In this document: positions 24,647 through 33,982 of the stretch, piece after piece | How positions within the stretch are numbered: the stretch's first letter is position 1 | Layout of the letters: every line of letters begins with the position of its first letter | From: Adineta steineri | Taxonomy: Eukaryota; Rotifera; Eurotatoria; Adinetida; Adinetidae | Assembly (NCBI GenBank): GCA_905250115.1 | Contig: CAJNOI010000245.1 | Coordinates: forward strand, 1 to 64,000 | Reading direction: 5' to 3' | Length of the DNA: 64,000 nucleotides | Position numbers and translations under genes: made by a program | The notes under the pieces: model-generated | Database searches by the model: none | The model's input: the letters and a program-made list of their open reading frames with translations, nothing else | Told to the model about the DNA's origin: nothing

Positions 24647-25620
24647 ATGTCAACATTTATAGATAAATGTGATAATAAGGACAAAATTGACAACGTAAAA
24701 TTTGAACCAATGGATATAAAAGAAATAGCCTCATCTATAACTATAAAGGAACAAGATAACGAAAATAAATTGCAAGTAAGATTGTACTTCTTAACATTAA
24801 AGTATGATTTTATTTTTGCTATTCTTAGATATTAAATTTAATAATTGAACGAGAAACTGACGAAAATAAAATCACACAATTATATATTGAACGAATCGCT
24901 ATATTATTTCATATGGATAAATGGCACGGTAAATAATAATTATAAAGCTGATAATTCCCTAGTCGATGATTTCTGAAGTAGTATTCTATGAAATTCCGGC
25001 GAAACTCACAGTGTTCGACGGGAACCCTGGCGGATAATGTCAAGAATTCTAATCTGAAATCGCTTCCGAGTAGACCCGAACGGATCCGTTCAACGGGATT
25101 AGTGCTTTTATGATATCTCCGGAATACCACGGAGCTGGCCGTTTCCGTGCCGTATTGTTCGACTTGGATTGTTTATCTTTATATGTCCTTTTGAATGTCT
25201 TAGTTGATATAGATTATCTAGAAAAGAAAAATCTACTTGATAATGATTTGTTACTTATTAAACGGTATGTTAAATTTGTTTTAATATAATAGATTTATAT
25301 TAAGTATATCATTCACTTTAATAAAGGAAGTCAATGGTCCAATATGAAATGGAAAAAATTAGTTCTCTAATGAAAACTCAAGTTGGCATCAAACGTAAAA
25401 AAACTATTTTACATAAGATATATTAAAGTTTTTTATTTTTTTAAACAGTTTCGGATAACATTGAATACGTAAACCTATATACCAATATCAACAAAGAAAA
25501 TATTGATGAAATGTTAAGTAGTAAGTGAAAAATAGTATTTGAATTGATTATTTATTTAATGTTATATTCCTTTTAGAAAAACCTTTAAAAAACCATGGAG
25601 GTTCAAAAAAAACAATATAA
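24647..25620 (+). CDS. Hypothetical small protein, six exons
   Basis: Six exons (24647-24775, 24829-24928, 25204-25264, 25327-25394, 25449-25520, 25577-25620) join in frame to give about 157 residues. The protein starts MSTFIDKCDNKDKIDNVKF and ends NHGGSKKTI. It is charged and probably mostly helical, with no signal peptide or transmembrane segment. No known domain is recognised. Intron 2 is 275 bp, four times longer than the others, and contains a GC-rich foreign-looking block. Consistent phases across five introns argue that the gene is real. Confidence 0.6.
24945..25175. other. GC-rich insert inside an intron
   Basis: This block is much richer in G and C than its surroundings (for example GGGAACCCTGGCGG and CGAACGGATCCGTTCAACGG). 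The minus strand is open for about 73 codons (VFRRYHKSTNPVERIRSG, then LLGSDFRLEFLTLSARV). It could be a fragment of a mobile element or of another gene inserted into the intron. No terminal repeats or target duplication were identified. Confidence 0.4.
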
Positions 25621-26100
25621 TATGTAATATATTACTTGGACTAATATATCTAAAATAATTTTTTTTGTTTTATAAATTAGTTATTCTCTTCAGAGTTTTT
25701 GATTGTTTAAATGTTTGTTCTCTTTCGATACTGACAACTCAAATGTCCGCCTCATTTGCTCAGACTATTGAAAGCGGGGAGGGGGAGGAGTGTCAACTGG
25801 AAGAAGTAACGTGGACTGATAGAAACCGAGTTTTTGAATAATGCATTTTTATGGGTATCCAAATGTTCCCCTTCTTGTAGTGCAGAGTGTGGCGATCATT
25901 AACTGTTGGCTTTCTTGCGTATAAGATTACTAATACTTCACTTATTCGTTAAATGCTAGTTCGACTAGCCACTGATGTCGACTGCTCAAGTATGTTTTGA
26001 TGTGCGTTTATCTCTAAGTAGGATGCGAGTATGTGCTAGAAGTAAGGGACAGCAAAGGAGAGCAAGTCTTTCAATTGGTTTTCCAGTAGATGCGAATTGA

Positions 26101-26155
26101 ATGTATTTCTATGAGAAAGGGCTAAGCGAGTCCCAGGACGAGCGTTACTTGTGTC
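26101..26155. repeat. Dispersed repeat, shared with a HYDIN intron
   Basis: The block ATTTCTATGAGAAAGGGCTA, then AGCGAGTCCCAGGACGAGCG, then TTACTTGT closely matches ATTTCTACGAGAAAGAGCTA, then AGCGAGTCCTCGAAGGAGCG, then TTACTTGT at about 53275-53322. It is probably the end of a longer dispersed element. Confidence 0.7.
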
Positions 26156-26170
26156 GATAACATATTTCTT

Positions 26171-26228
26171 GAGGGTGTGGATGTGGGTGAGTATTATATT
26201 TTTCTTTTTTACCTACATCCACCCATCC
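26171..26228. repeat. Telomere-like hairpin, copy D
   Basis: The left arm GAGGGTGTGGATGTGGGTG and the right arm ACCTACATCCACCCATCC are separated by an AT-rich loop. It resembles copy B with a few substitutions. Confidence 0.7.
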
Positions 26229-26352
26229 GTTTCTAAAAGTATTGCTATTATTTTAAATAGAGTATATAATGTGACACAAACGTCACTTTACTCCAAAAAC
26301 AAATTCAATATCTTCAATACGATCCGATCAAACAACTAATCTTTTTATTAAT

Positions 26353-26484
26353 GAGGGTGNNNNNNNNNNNNNNNNNNNNNNNNNNNNNNNNNNNNNNNNN
26401 NNNNNNNNNNNNNNNNNNNNNNNNNNNNNNNNNNNNNNNNNNNNNNNNNNNNNNNNNNNATACAACAATCACGTCTACACCCTC
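26353..26484. repeat. Telomere-like hairpin, copy E, broken by the gap
   Basis: GAGGGTG (26353-26359) runs straight into the 100-N gap, and ACACCCTC appears at 26477-26484 on the far side. The two pieces match the outer ends of the hairpin family. Part of the element is probably hidden in the gap. Confidence 0.5.
26360..26459. other. Assembly gap of 100 N
   Basis: Exactly 100 N bases, a usual placeholder length. The gap begins directly after a GAGGGTG arm, so a G-rich hairpin may have stopped sequencing or assembly. Confidence 0.97.
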
Positions 26485-26946
26485 TTTGCTCTAATTGTTT
26501 ATATTTCGAAACAATCATATCTCGTGGAAGAAATATTTGATATTCCTCTGTTCTTCTTTCATTTCATTCGATCACGTAGATCATGATATCTTCTCTACTC
26601 ACATAAGTATTCATAGATAAATGATAATCTATTACACAACTGGGTTTTTTTCACTTATAAATAAAATACAAAAGTGTATAAAAAGATTCAGAATAACATT
26701 TACTTCTACAAATTTTAAAGTAAGTAATATAAATATTTGAATGATATTTTTCAAGATTATGGAACTTCCGTTCGTTAGTATTCTACACCGTGTTTTATTC
26801 ATTTTTTGTCAAGTGTTTGTGTGAGGAGCATGAACTGTATATGATATTGATTGCTCGGCCTAAATTCTTTCGTTATTTATATAGTGATCCTAAACAATTG
26901 ACTGATTTTCTATTATAAATAATCATTATTTTTATTTAGACTACTA

Positions 26947-27573
26947 ATGGATAACGATACAATTTTTCCTGGCTTATCTGCTGATGAGAGAATTGTAGGT
27001 AAATACATGGGTGCTGAACGTTCTCAAGTGAAGAAAGTAATTGTAATTCTTACTAATTTTCGGATTCTTATTCGTTGGAAAGAAATGATTTGCTGTTGCT
27101 TTGCTCGTTCCTCTTATTCTTCAATAAGACTCGATTCAATTGATCGCATCGATGATACACGTTCCAACGAAAATCTAACAATTTTCTTCATATTCATGTT
27201 ACTTGGAGGTATCCCTTCCATCATATGTGGGTTTATTTTCAAACTAACATGGCTTATACCAGTGGGCATAATAATTACCATCGTTGGTGTGCTAATCTTC
27301 ATTTCTGCATGGTTCTGTAAGAAAAAAATATATATTACATTAAAAGGTTCTTTTGGTTCGGAAACAATAGTATTTAAAAAAACGATTGCTAGAGAATTTG
27401 AAGGACAATTAAGTAAAATGATCCATCAACGATCAATTCAATGCTTTATAGAACAAAGTGAGCATGATGGATCACGTTCATTACCGGAATCATCAGCACC
27501 GAGACACATTATCAGAACTGCGATGAAGACTGGAAATACATATGGTTATGAACTTTTACAAAATGTTGCATAA
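26947..27573 (+). CDS. Two-TM membrane protein with a PH-like N-terminal region
   Basis: A single exon of 208 codons. Residues 10-65 (ERIVGKYMGAERSQVKKVIV, ILTNFRILIRW, SIRLDSIDRIDD) have the strand pattern of a small PH-like domain. Two hydrophobic segments follow (FFIFMLLGGIPSIICGFIF and PVGIIITIVGVLIFISAWF), forming a hairpin in the membrane. Then comes a cytosolic-looking basic stretch (KKKIYITLKG) and a polar tail. A CCC cluster before the first helix could be palmitoylated; that is an inference. There is no signal peptide. The function is not known to me. Confidence 0.7.
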   Translation: MDNDTIFPGLSADERIVGKYMGAERSQVKKVIVILTNFRILIRWKEMICCCFARSSYSSIRLDSIDRIDDTRSNENLTIFFIFMLLGGIPSIICGFIFKLTWLIPVGIIITIVGVLIFISAWFCKKKIYITLKGSFGSETIVFKKTIAREFEGQLSKMIHQRSIQCFIEQSEHDGSRSLPESSAPRHIIRTAMKTGNTYGYELLQNVA

Positions 27574-28553
27574 AACGATACATCGTAAAAACATTTACAT
27601 TTTTTATTAGATTAAATTTTTCTTTTATTGATTATATGAAAATTAGTTATGATTTATTCTAAATAAACAGAAGGCATGAATATGAAACTAAAATTGATCC
27701 TTTTATGTTATGTAAGTGCAAATGAACAGAAGAGAGAGATTAATGATTTATTGTAAAATTTTGATGAATATGAAAAATATTCTATGCTTTATCTATCAGT
27801 GTCTATTGCATATTTGTGTCATCAACTTAAATAACTGTTTAGATATAAGATAACATACATCAATAAAAAAACATGTGACATGAATTGTTCTTTATATACG
27901 TGATTTAGTTTACCTATTTTATACAGACTGTGTGTATATCGATCATGTCAATGTCTAAATAGAAATTACAAATACTCGTAGTACTGAATTATCTTTCATG
28001 GACTATTTCGATCGTAATTGATTATATTTTGCATCGTTTTTTTTAAAATCATTATTCAACCGACAAAATTCGAAATTCCAATGAACAATAAGTGATAGTA
28101 AAGATGAATATTATGCCATTATTATTAGTACAGGTTTTTCCAGTTTAGGAATGGATATTAAATTAGAAGAAATGAATATGATTAAATTTTTGATATGAGA
28201 ACGTCATTCACATGTTCGTGTTGCATGATATGCGAATCGATATCCTGGGTGTGGGTGTGAGTATCTGTTCCTTATTCCATCATCCCACACCCACACCCAC
28301 ACCCTCATTACATTTTATACCTCAGTTCAATTAATACTGCAATTTTATTTATTTCTACACATTAATAAACGAAAATAAACAATACAAAATTAAGTATCAC
28401 AACATATTGAGTTCACTCCGAACAATACTCATAACGATAATAAGCAATAGTAATTTCATATTCATATATAAACAAGAACAACTTCACTTACATATTGACA
28501 TAGAAATAATTAAGATTGATTTCACTATGAAAATTGTAAACAATGTTGAATTA
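27574..28553. other. Intergenic between convergent genes, contains hairpin F
   Basis: No gene or RNA was seen. Polyadenylation-like AATAAA (near 27660) follows the membrane protein gene. Hairpin F at 28246-28305 is listed separately. Confidence 0.4.
28246..28305. repeat. Telomere-like hairpin, copy F
   Basis: GGGTGTGGGTGTGA is followed by a loop and TCCCACACCCACACCCACAC, then CCTC. The right arm holds three and a half CCCACA units, the closest of all copies to a pure telomere-type repeat. Confidence 0.85.
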
Positions 28554-29567
28554 TTAAGTACCGACAATCGTTCTCATTTGTATTGTGCCTTGTACAGCTC
28601 GATTGACAGGCATCACTGTGCTTATTATGCGTAAGTTCAGAAAAATATTTTTTAGTTGTGGAATAGAAAAAAGTAATGCTACACTCAGTCCCATTTGAGA
28701 TATGCTGACTGGAAAGTATGAAATTCGAACAAGTAATGGATGTTCTTCACCTGTTATTATGAACATAATTACAAGAACAAATCCAGGCATTCCAAGAATA
28801 AGCAGTAAACTAACAATAATTAAAATACGTCGAATAATAAGTAAATCGCGAACTTGTCTTTGTTTGATTACTAATGTTTGCGTATTTCCTTGCTGATGAA
28901 TAAATCTTGTTATATGTATATAAATGAATAATAAACAACAAAATGGACACATATAGACAACAAACGCTGACGAAAGAACACCAGGAATATTTGTGAATGA
29001 TATAGTACAAAAGTAATCATTTGGTAAATATATCATTTCATTCAAAGGTATAAAAACACATAGAGAAATAGATGTTAGCATTAATATTTCTATAATAGGT
29101 AACATTATATATAATTTTAAAGATTGAAATCGTCCATTTTGAAAATAAGCAATTCGAATAAGACGATAGAATGCCTAGAATTATTCAAAAAACTATATAG
29201 AAGTTTTCTAGTTTCTCTTATTTCGAATTACCTGATTTACAAAGGTCATGTACAACATACCAAGCATCACAGAAGCTAAATATCCTGAAAAAATACACCA
29301 TGATGAATCAAAAGACTGATCATACAAATCACCCAATATTGATCGAACATTCATTGATATTAACATGGATGAATATATAAAAATTTCTAAATATATGTGA
29401 GCACAAAGAACAACAGTTATTTTATCTTCACGTTTGACATGATTATAGTAAAGATGATACATAATAATAAGAAAAATAATACATGATATCAAACATGTAA
29501 ATGTATTAAAGCCAAGAGAAACCGAACTAAGTATAAAACCATTTGTTTTAGTTTGATTATTAATCAT
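28554..29567 (-). CDS. Rhodopsin-like G-protein-coupled receptor
   Basis: Two exons, 29567-29232 and 29174-28554, joined by a 57-bp intron in phase 0, give 318 residues. Seven hydrophobic segments are visible. TM1 is FTCLISCIIFLIIMYHLYY; TM5 includes VYMCPFCCLLFIYIHI; TM6 is ILIIVSLLLILGMPGFVLVI; TM7 ends in LLFSIPQLKN. The start MINNQTKTNG has an N-glycosylation site. The classical DRY is replaced by a sequence near FYRLIRIA at the end of TM3, and NPxxY by FSIPQLKN. These traits fit the large orphan class-A receptor family I know from bdelloids. The ligand is unknown. Confidence 0.8.
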
Positions 29568-31099
29568 AGTAGAAGTTTGTATTGAATTCGATTAATAAAA
29601 TAACTAAATGTTTTTTCTAAACAATAATTAAAATGCTTGAATAAACAATATAAATGTACATAAGAGAAACCTTATGCGTAGAAACAAATTTCATTCTATG
29701 TAAAACCTTATTAAATCGCAATAGTTGGATTATCTCTTATTAGCAAAAATTTGTTTTTTTCTCAATATAGATTAAAAATAAAATAATGATATATCTCAAA
29801 TAGAAACAATTATTTGTTAAAACTCCTATTTTAAATGATTATTCTTTAACTATACTGTGAAAAGAATTTCGATGTAAACTTTATGGATATTTAAATATAT
29901 TTTACTTTAGTCAGTTGTATATCTCAAGAGAATAGAATACTTTTACCTTCACAATTATTACAAACTGAGATTTTTATCATTCTTTATGGTAAAAAAATAC
30001 AAAAAGATTATTTTTCTCAACATTAAATCATATGCTTGTGCTATTTTACACAATTATTATGAAAAAAGTCTATAAAAAGATTAATTAAGATTATTATTCT
30101 TTATTCGTGACGTACCGATTACTTTCTGCTCGTGTAAATTAGTTTAATTATGATTTGACATAAAATATAAATACATAATCGTATCTGTGAATGTATGAGA
30201 TGAGACTTATGATGATCTTTACGTTTTAAGTAGAGAGTTTTCTAATATATTGTTAGTCTATGTGATCTTCTTAATCTCATGCAGCAATTTACTATCGGCT
30301 ATCATAGTTTTAAGACAATATTTATGTTATTATTAACAGGGTTAAACGATGATCCGTTGAATTAATATATATATACACAGAGAGAGAGATATTTATTTCA
30401 ATTTGATGTAATATTGTACAAATGTTATATCAAAATAATATTAATTTTCTATGATAGTAACAGAACAATAGAAAGGTCAACTGAAATGAAAAATATATAT
30501 TTCTAATAATAATAGTATTAATGGTACTCAAGAATTAAATCAAAAAACAAATTCATGATAGATAAATAATGATAAATTTTATCAATAACATTTTTATTAA
30601 ATGATAATCTTCAAAGATCATTTAGGCAAATAATTTTTGATATTCTTATACATATCAAAGACTTATTATACTATGGAATGATGAAATTAATCCATACAAT
30701 AAAAACGAATTTAAATATATAGAAAAATAGTATCTAAACATTAGCATTATATTGTCTTCGAATAGTTGTTAATTTATTAATCGAAAAATAACGAATAAAA
30801 TTAATTATTGAAGTAGAAACAATATCAGTTTTAATCTGAGTTAAATATGATGACGAGGAAGTAAGTAGAAGTAAATAAAGCTGAACAGTTTAATCGAATA
30901 TAGAATAATAATCCAAAAGAATCTGTTGACTTACATTTGTAAGATGTTGTCATTGACCAACTCGATTGATGAAAGTAAATGATTCTTTCATATTAATATA
31001 GTTGATATTGAATTAGTAAAAGAAATTCAATTAAAGAAGATACTTTATATTTTCATTTTTAAATTTTTAATAATATTCCCGTGTCCCGAAGGAAACAGG
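29568..31099. other. Intergenic, nothing recognised
   Basis: AT-rich sequence between the GPCR and U2 genes with short microsatellites (ATATATATACACAGAGAGAGAG near 30367). No gene was supported. Confidence 0.4.
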
Positions 31100-31291
31100 A
31101 GTGGACCAAACTCAACGGCACTGCAGTGTCGAGATGATCCGTGGCACAGGTCCGAGTGAACTCGGGTGATCCTGGCCGATGTCCAAAAATCCGCTTGAAA
31201 GAGCCTGGCCTCAATGAGACCAGCGCCGGCTTTCAAACCGACGAGAACAGATACTACACTTTGATCTTAGCCGAAAAGGCCGAGAAGCGAT
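31100..31291 (-). ncRNA. U2: U2 spliceosomal snRNA
   Basis: The minus strand begins at 31291 with ATCGCTTCTCGGCC. It continues with GGCTAAGATCAAAGTGTAGT and ATCTGTTCT, the near-invariant U2 5' domain that includes the GTAGTA branch-site pairing element. A GGATTTTTGGA Sm-type site lies near 31187-31197. The 3' half folds into two stem-loops: CCCGAGTTCACTCGG, and CGACACTGCAGTGCCGTTG, equivalent to human stem-loop IV. The 3' end is inferred from stem IV; length is about 192 nt against 188 in human. The stem I loop is one base larger than in vertebrates. A GACACAG box starts 41 bases upstream. Confidence 0.95.
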
Positions 31292-31316
31292 AACTAAACA
31301 CACAATTTCAAGGTTC

Positions 31317-31332
31317 TTTTCTTTCCTGTGTC
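31317..31332 (-). promoter_or_regulatory. PSE-like box of the U2 gene
   Basis: On the minus strand GACACAGGAAAGAAAA starts at -41 relative to the U2 5' end. Its first seven bases match the GACAMAG start of the SL promoter boxes at exactly the same distance. Confidence 0.5.
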
Positions 31333-31553
31333 CACACACATTTCATTTTTTCATACAAGAGAAAGAAAGAGAATCAGTTATTCTTTTTCGAGAATTTCGA
31401 CATCATTATCTAGGAGTCATAGATAATGAAGATTTCACAAGAACGAAAAAAAAATATCACATAATCTAAGAATAATAGTGGAGTGCACAATATTCGTTCC
31501 TGTTCTTTACGATTTTTATCAATATCATGTTTTTACCTTTGATTTATAGAAAA

Positions 31554-31659
31554 ATGTTGCTCTGGCAGACTAGTGTTACCACCAGTCCGCATATTATCGT
31601 CATCGCGACATGTATTTGATCGGGAAAGATCTTTACCTCTTGGTAAGTTGTAATAAGCA
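31554..31659 (-). ncRNA. SL: Spliced-leader RNA gene, left copy
   Basis: On the minus strand the 23-nt exon 31659-31637 starts TGCTTATTACAACTTACC and ends AAGAG. It is followed at once by a GTAAAG donor. As I remember the bdelloid leader (GGCTTATTAC...), it differs only at the first base. The downstream intron-like part contains a hairpin ACTGGTG-GTAA-CACTAGT and ends in a T-rich stretch. The total of about 106 nt agrees with my memory of rotifer SL RNA. No canonical AATTTTTGG Sm site is seen. The RNA donates its capped 5' exon to mRNAs by trans-splicing. An upstream box GACAAAGTAGATGTCG is at 31700-31685. Confidence 0.85.
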
Positions 31660-31791
31660 ACTTTTCTCGATACCCCTGAAAACTCGACATCTACTTTGTC
31701 TCTATATATATCATGTTAAGAGACAGAAAAGAAAGAATAGAATGTGTAAAGACAAAGCAGATGTCGTGCTCTGTGGGCGATCGAGAAAAGT
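31660..31791. promoter_or_regulatory. Shared bidirectional promoter of the two SL RNA genes
   Basis: Read outward, each side has GACAAAGYAGATGTCG, then 16 bases that differ between sides, then ATCGAGAAAAGTTGCTTATT running into the leader. The distance from box to inferred start is identical (-41 to -26). The boxes are conserved while the spacer has diverged, which argues for function as a PSE-like snRNA promoter. Confidence 0.7.
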
Positions 31792-31898
31792 TGCTTATTA
31801 CAAACTTACCAAGAGGTAAATGATCCCAGTCGATCAAATACATGTTGCGATGACGAAATTGTGCGGATTGGTGGTAACACTAGTCTGCCAGAGCAACA
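31792..31898 (+). ncRNA. SL: Spliced-leader RNA gene, right copy (variant)
   Basis: This is the plus-strand mirror of the left copy. The exon 31792-31815 starts TGCTTATTACAAACTTACC, with one extra A compared with the left copy, and is followed by GTAAAT. The rest keeps the hairpin (ATTGGTG-GTAA-CACTAGT) and GTCTGCCAGAGCAACA. Changes between the two copies are mainly scattered substitutions outside these elements. The extra A may make it a variant leader or a dying copy. The promoter box GACAAAGCAGATGTCG (31751-31766) is intact at the same distance. Confidence 0.75.
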
Positions 31899-33364
31899 CT
31901 TTTTTTTATAAAATTATCAAAAGAAATCGTATCAATTATTATCATTAATTGCCTATACGTTTTAATATGCAGATTACTTAGAAAAATATCTTTACGAGAC
32001 AGCGTTGTCAATAAAGACAATTTATTGTTTATATCTGAAAAAGTATATTGTTGTGAAATTCGAAAGTAGATGTTAATCACTCTACTAATTTCAAATAATA
32101 TCTGCCTATCATATCTTCGATTTAAATTAAAAATAATGAAAATGATATAATGAAGAAGAGTTTTGTTGATTTCTAAAGAGAAAATATTTTAATAAAAGAA
32201 ACCTGTCGACGAAAAATGTTTTGAAAAGATTAAGATCTTCATTTCTATACGTGATTTTAAATCTATGAATAGTTGAATATCATTCAAGTGAGAAACAATC
32301 AAATATTTCTCTGTTTTTCTTTGAATCGATTTATATAAATGTAATGATCTAACGAGTGAAAAACTTTGCATCTTTAGAATTATATTGGAACAAAATGAAC
32401 GATTTTTTCTTAGTCGTTCCATAAAAGGAGGATTGTATATCTGTGTTCAAGAATATTTTTACCAATTTGATTAATGATTAAAAAAAAAAACAGCAGTAGA
32501 TCAATCAGTTGATAATTTAAACATAAATCTAAAACTCACTTTCTAATAGAAGAATTCAGGATGATAAGTTAATTATTATTCATTGTGGAATTATATACTG
32601 GTTAGATATCATTTCTCACTGAAAATACTTCATTCTCTGATATGAAAACTGCTGCTATAGTATTATCAATGATGTCATGATGTAGAACAAATAAGTTATT
32701 TTTGTTTTAAACATCCCTTTTCTTAAAATATAAGTTTAATTATTATACATAGCTTAATTCATTTTGAATTATTTAAACAAATATAAACGGAATATTACAT
32801 AGTAAGATAGTAATCGCATACACGTAAATAATATTTTTTTACGAATAACTTAATAATAAAATGAATTTTCACCATTATTTGCATAAGTCACCCAATCATT
32901 TTTGATCCGTAAGTAAATTAAATATTTTTTCATCTTAGCGTAAAAAATATTTTATATTGATAAAACAAAAAGGGCACAATATAGTACTTGTAGGTGTACA
33001 TTTTTTTTCTGTTCTTCTAATGTTGTTGATTCATATAAGTGTATATTCATTTTTCATTTCTACTTTCCTCTTGATCGTAAATATTTCTTTTCTTCTTGTG
33101 CGTACAATATATAAGAATTCGTACATTAGTTACTAATCAACAACAAACGTATTTTTTAACAACCATCTTATGTAAATATAAATACTCTTATATTAAAATA
33201 GATTTATAAATAAATTTTTTCATTATACATTCATAACGTATCCATATGCTGGTATATAAAAAAAACGAACGACAAGTACGAACAACTGCTCGATTAAATA
33301 TAAAATTATCTATATAAATTAATTACATTTATTTTTCTTTATAAAACAAATCTCATCTTGATTT
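31899..33364. other. Intergenic, nothing recognised
   Basis: AT-rich DNA between the SL cluster and the acidic-protein gene. No gene, RNA or repeat was supported. Confidence 0.4.
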
Positions 33365-33982
33365 ATGGCATACCAAATACATCGTAATTCAATGGAACAT
33401 TTAGAACTTTATGATTTAGATAAATTAGCAATCTTATCAGCAGCAAATAATCAATTGTCTCCACCTATACCAGCACCTCGTAAACATCGACGTCATTTAC
33501 CATCAACAAGTTCTACTTTCGAACGTTATCAATTTTTATGCGATATGACACGTCATAAAATAGATCCTATTTATGCTGCTACACCAATATTCACAACAAT
33601 ACCCCAGTCAATACATGTAAACCACCGTCGACGATTACTTGGCTGTCGTATACCTGCAGAAATCATTAAACCATTACCAAATAATTCACCTAATTCATCA
33701 AAATCAAAAAATGCTGAAACAAATAATGATTCAGAAGAAGAGAAAGAAGAAAAAGAAAAAGACGAAGAAGACGAAGAAAAACGTAGTGATGAAGATAATG
33801 ATCTAAGTGTACGTGATGATGACGATGATGATGATGATGGTGGTGGCGAGGATATGAATCAATCCAATGGTAGTAGTAGTAGTAGTAGCAATAATGATGA
33901 TAATGATGATGACGATATTCTCAATGATGATGATGATAATAAAGGAATCGTAGAACAAATATTCAATCGAGATAAAAAGTAA
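33365..33982 (+). CDS. Acidic, low-complexity protein of unknown function
   Basis: A single exon of 205 codons. The first 110 residues (MAYQIHRNSMEHLELYDLDK...) are of normal composition with basic patches (RKHRRH, HRRRLLG) and a proline-rich PPIPAP. The rest is a chain of Asp, Glu, Asn and Ser runs (EEEKEEKEKDEEDEE, DDDDDDDDGGG, SSSSSSNNDDNDDDD). It has no signal peptide or membrane segment. Basic patches next to an acidic tail occur in nuclear or chromatin-linked proteins, but nothing here proves that role. Confidence 0.55.
   Translation: MAYQIHRNSMEHLELYDLDKLAILSAANNQLSPPIPAPRKHRRHLPSTSSTFERYQFLCDMTRHKIDPIYAATPIFTTIPQSIHVNHRRRLLGCRIPAEIIKPLPNNSPNSSKSKNAETNNDSEEEKEEKEKDEEDEEKRSDEDNDLSVRDDDDDDDDGGGEDMNQSNGSSSSSSNNDDNDDDDILNDDDDNKGIVEQIFNRDKK

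Larger units (their letters stand above)
25621..26946. other. Intergenic, repeat-bearing, with assembly gap
   Basis: No gene was found. The region contains a G-rich run (GGGGAGGGGGAGGAG near 25780), a short dispersed repeat at 26101-26155, hairpins D and E, and a 100-N gap. An AG at 26938-26939 after a T-rich stretch, eight bases before the next ATG, is a candidate splice or trans-splice acceptor. Confidence 0.5.

Noticed and set aside
31045-31236. Minus-strand open frame of 63 codons
   Set aside because: It overlaps the U2 snRNA on the same strand and reads RNA stems as protein.
31610-31819. Open frame of 69 codons on the plus strand
   Set aside because: It runs through the left SL gene in antisense and through the SL promoter; no protein character.
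31555-31898. Foldback DNA transposon with about 140-bp inverted arms
   Set aside because: The arms first looked like a MITE, but each contains a leader exon followed by a splice donor, a terminal RNA hairpin and a conserved promoter box at fixed distance. Divergent SL RNA genes explain the symmetry better.
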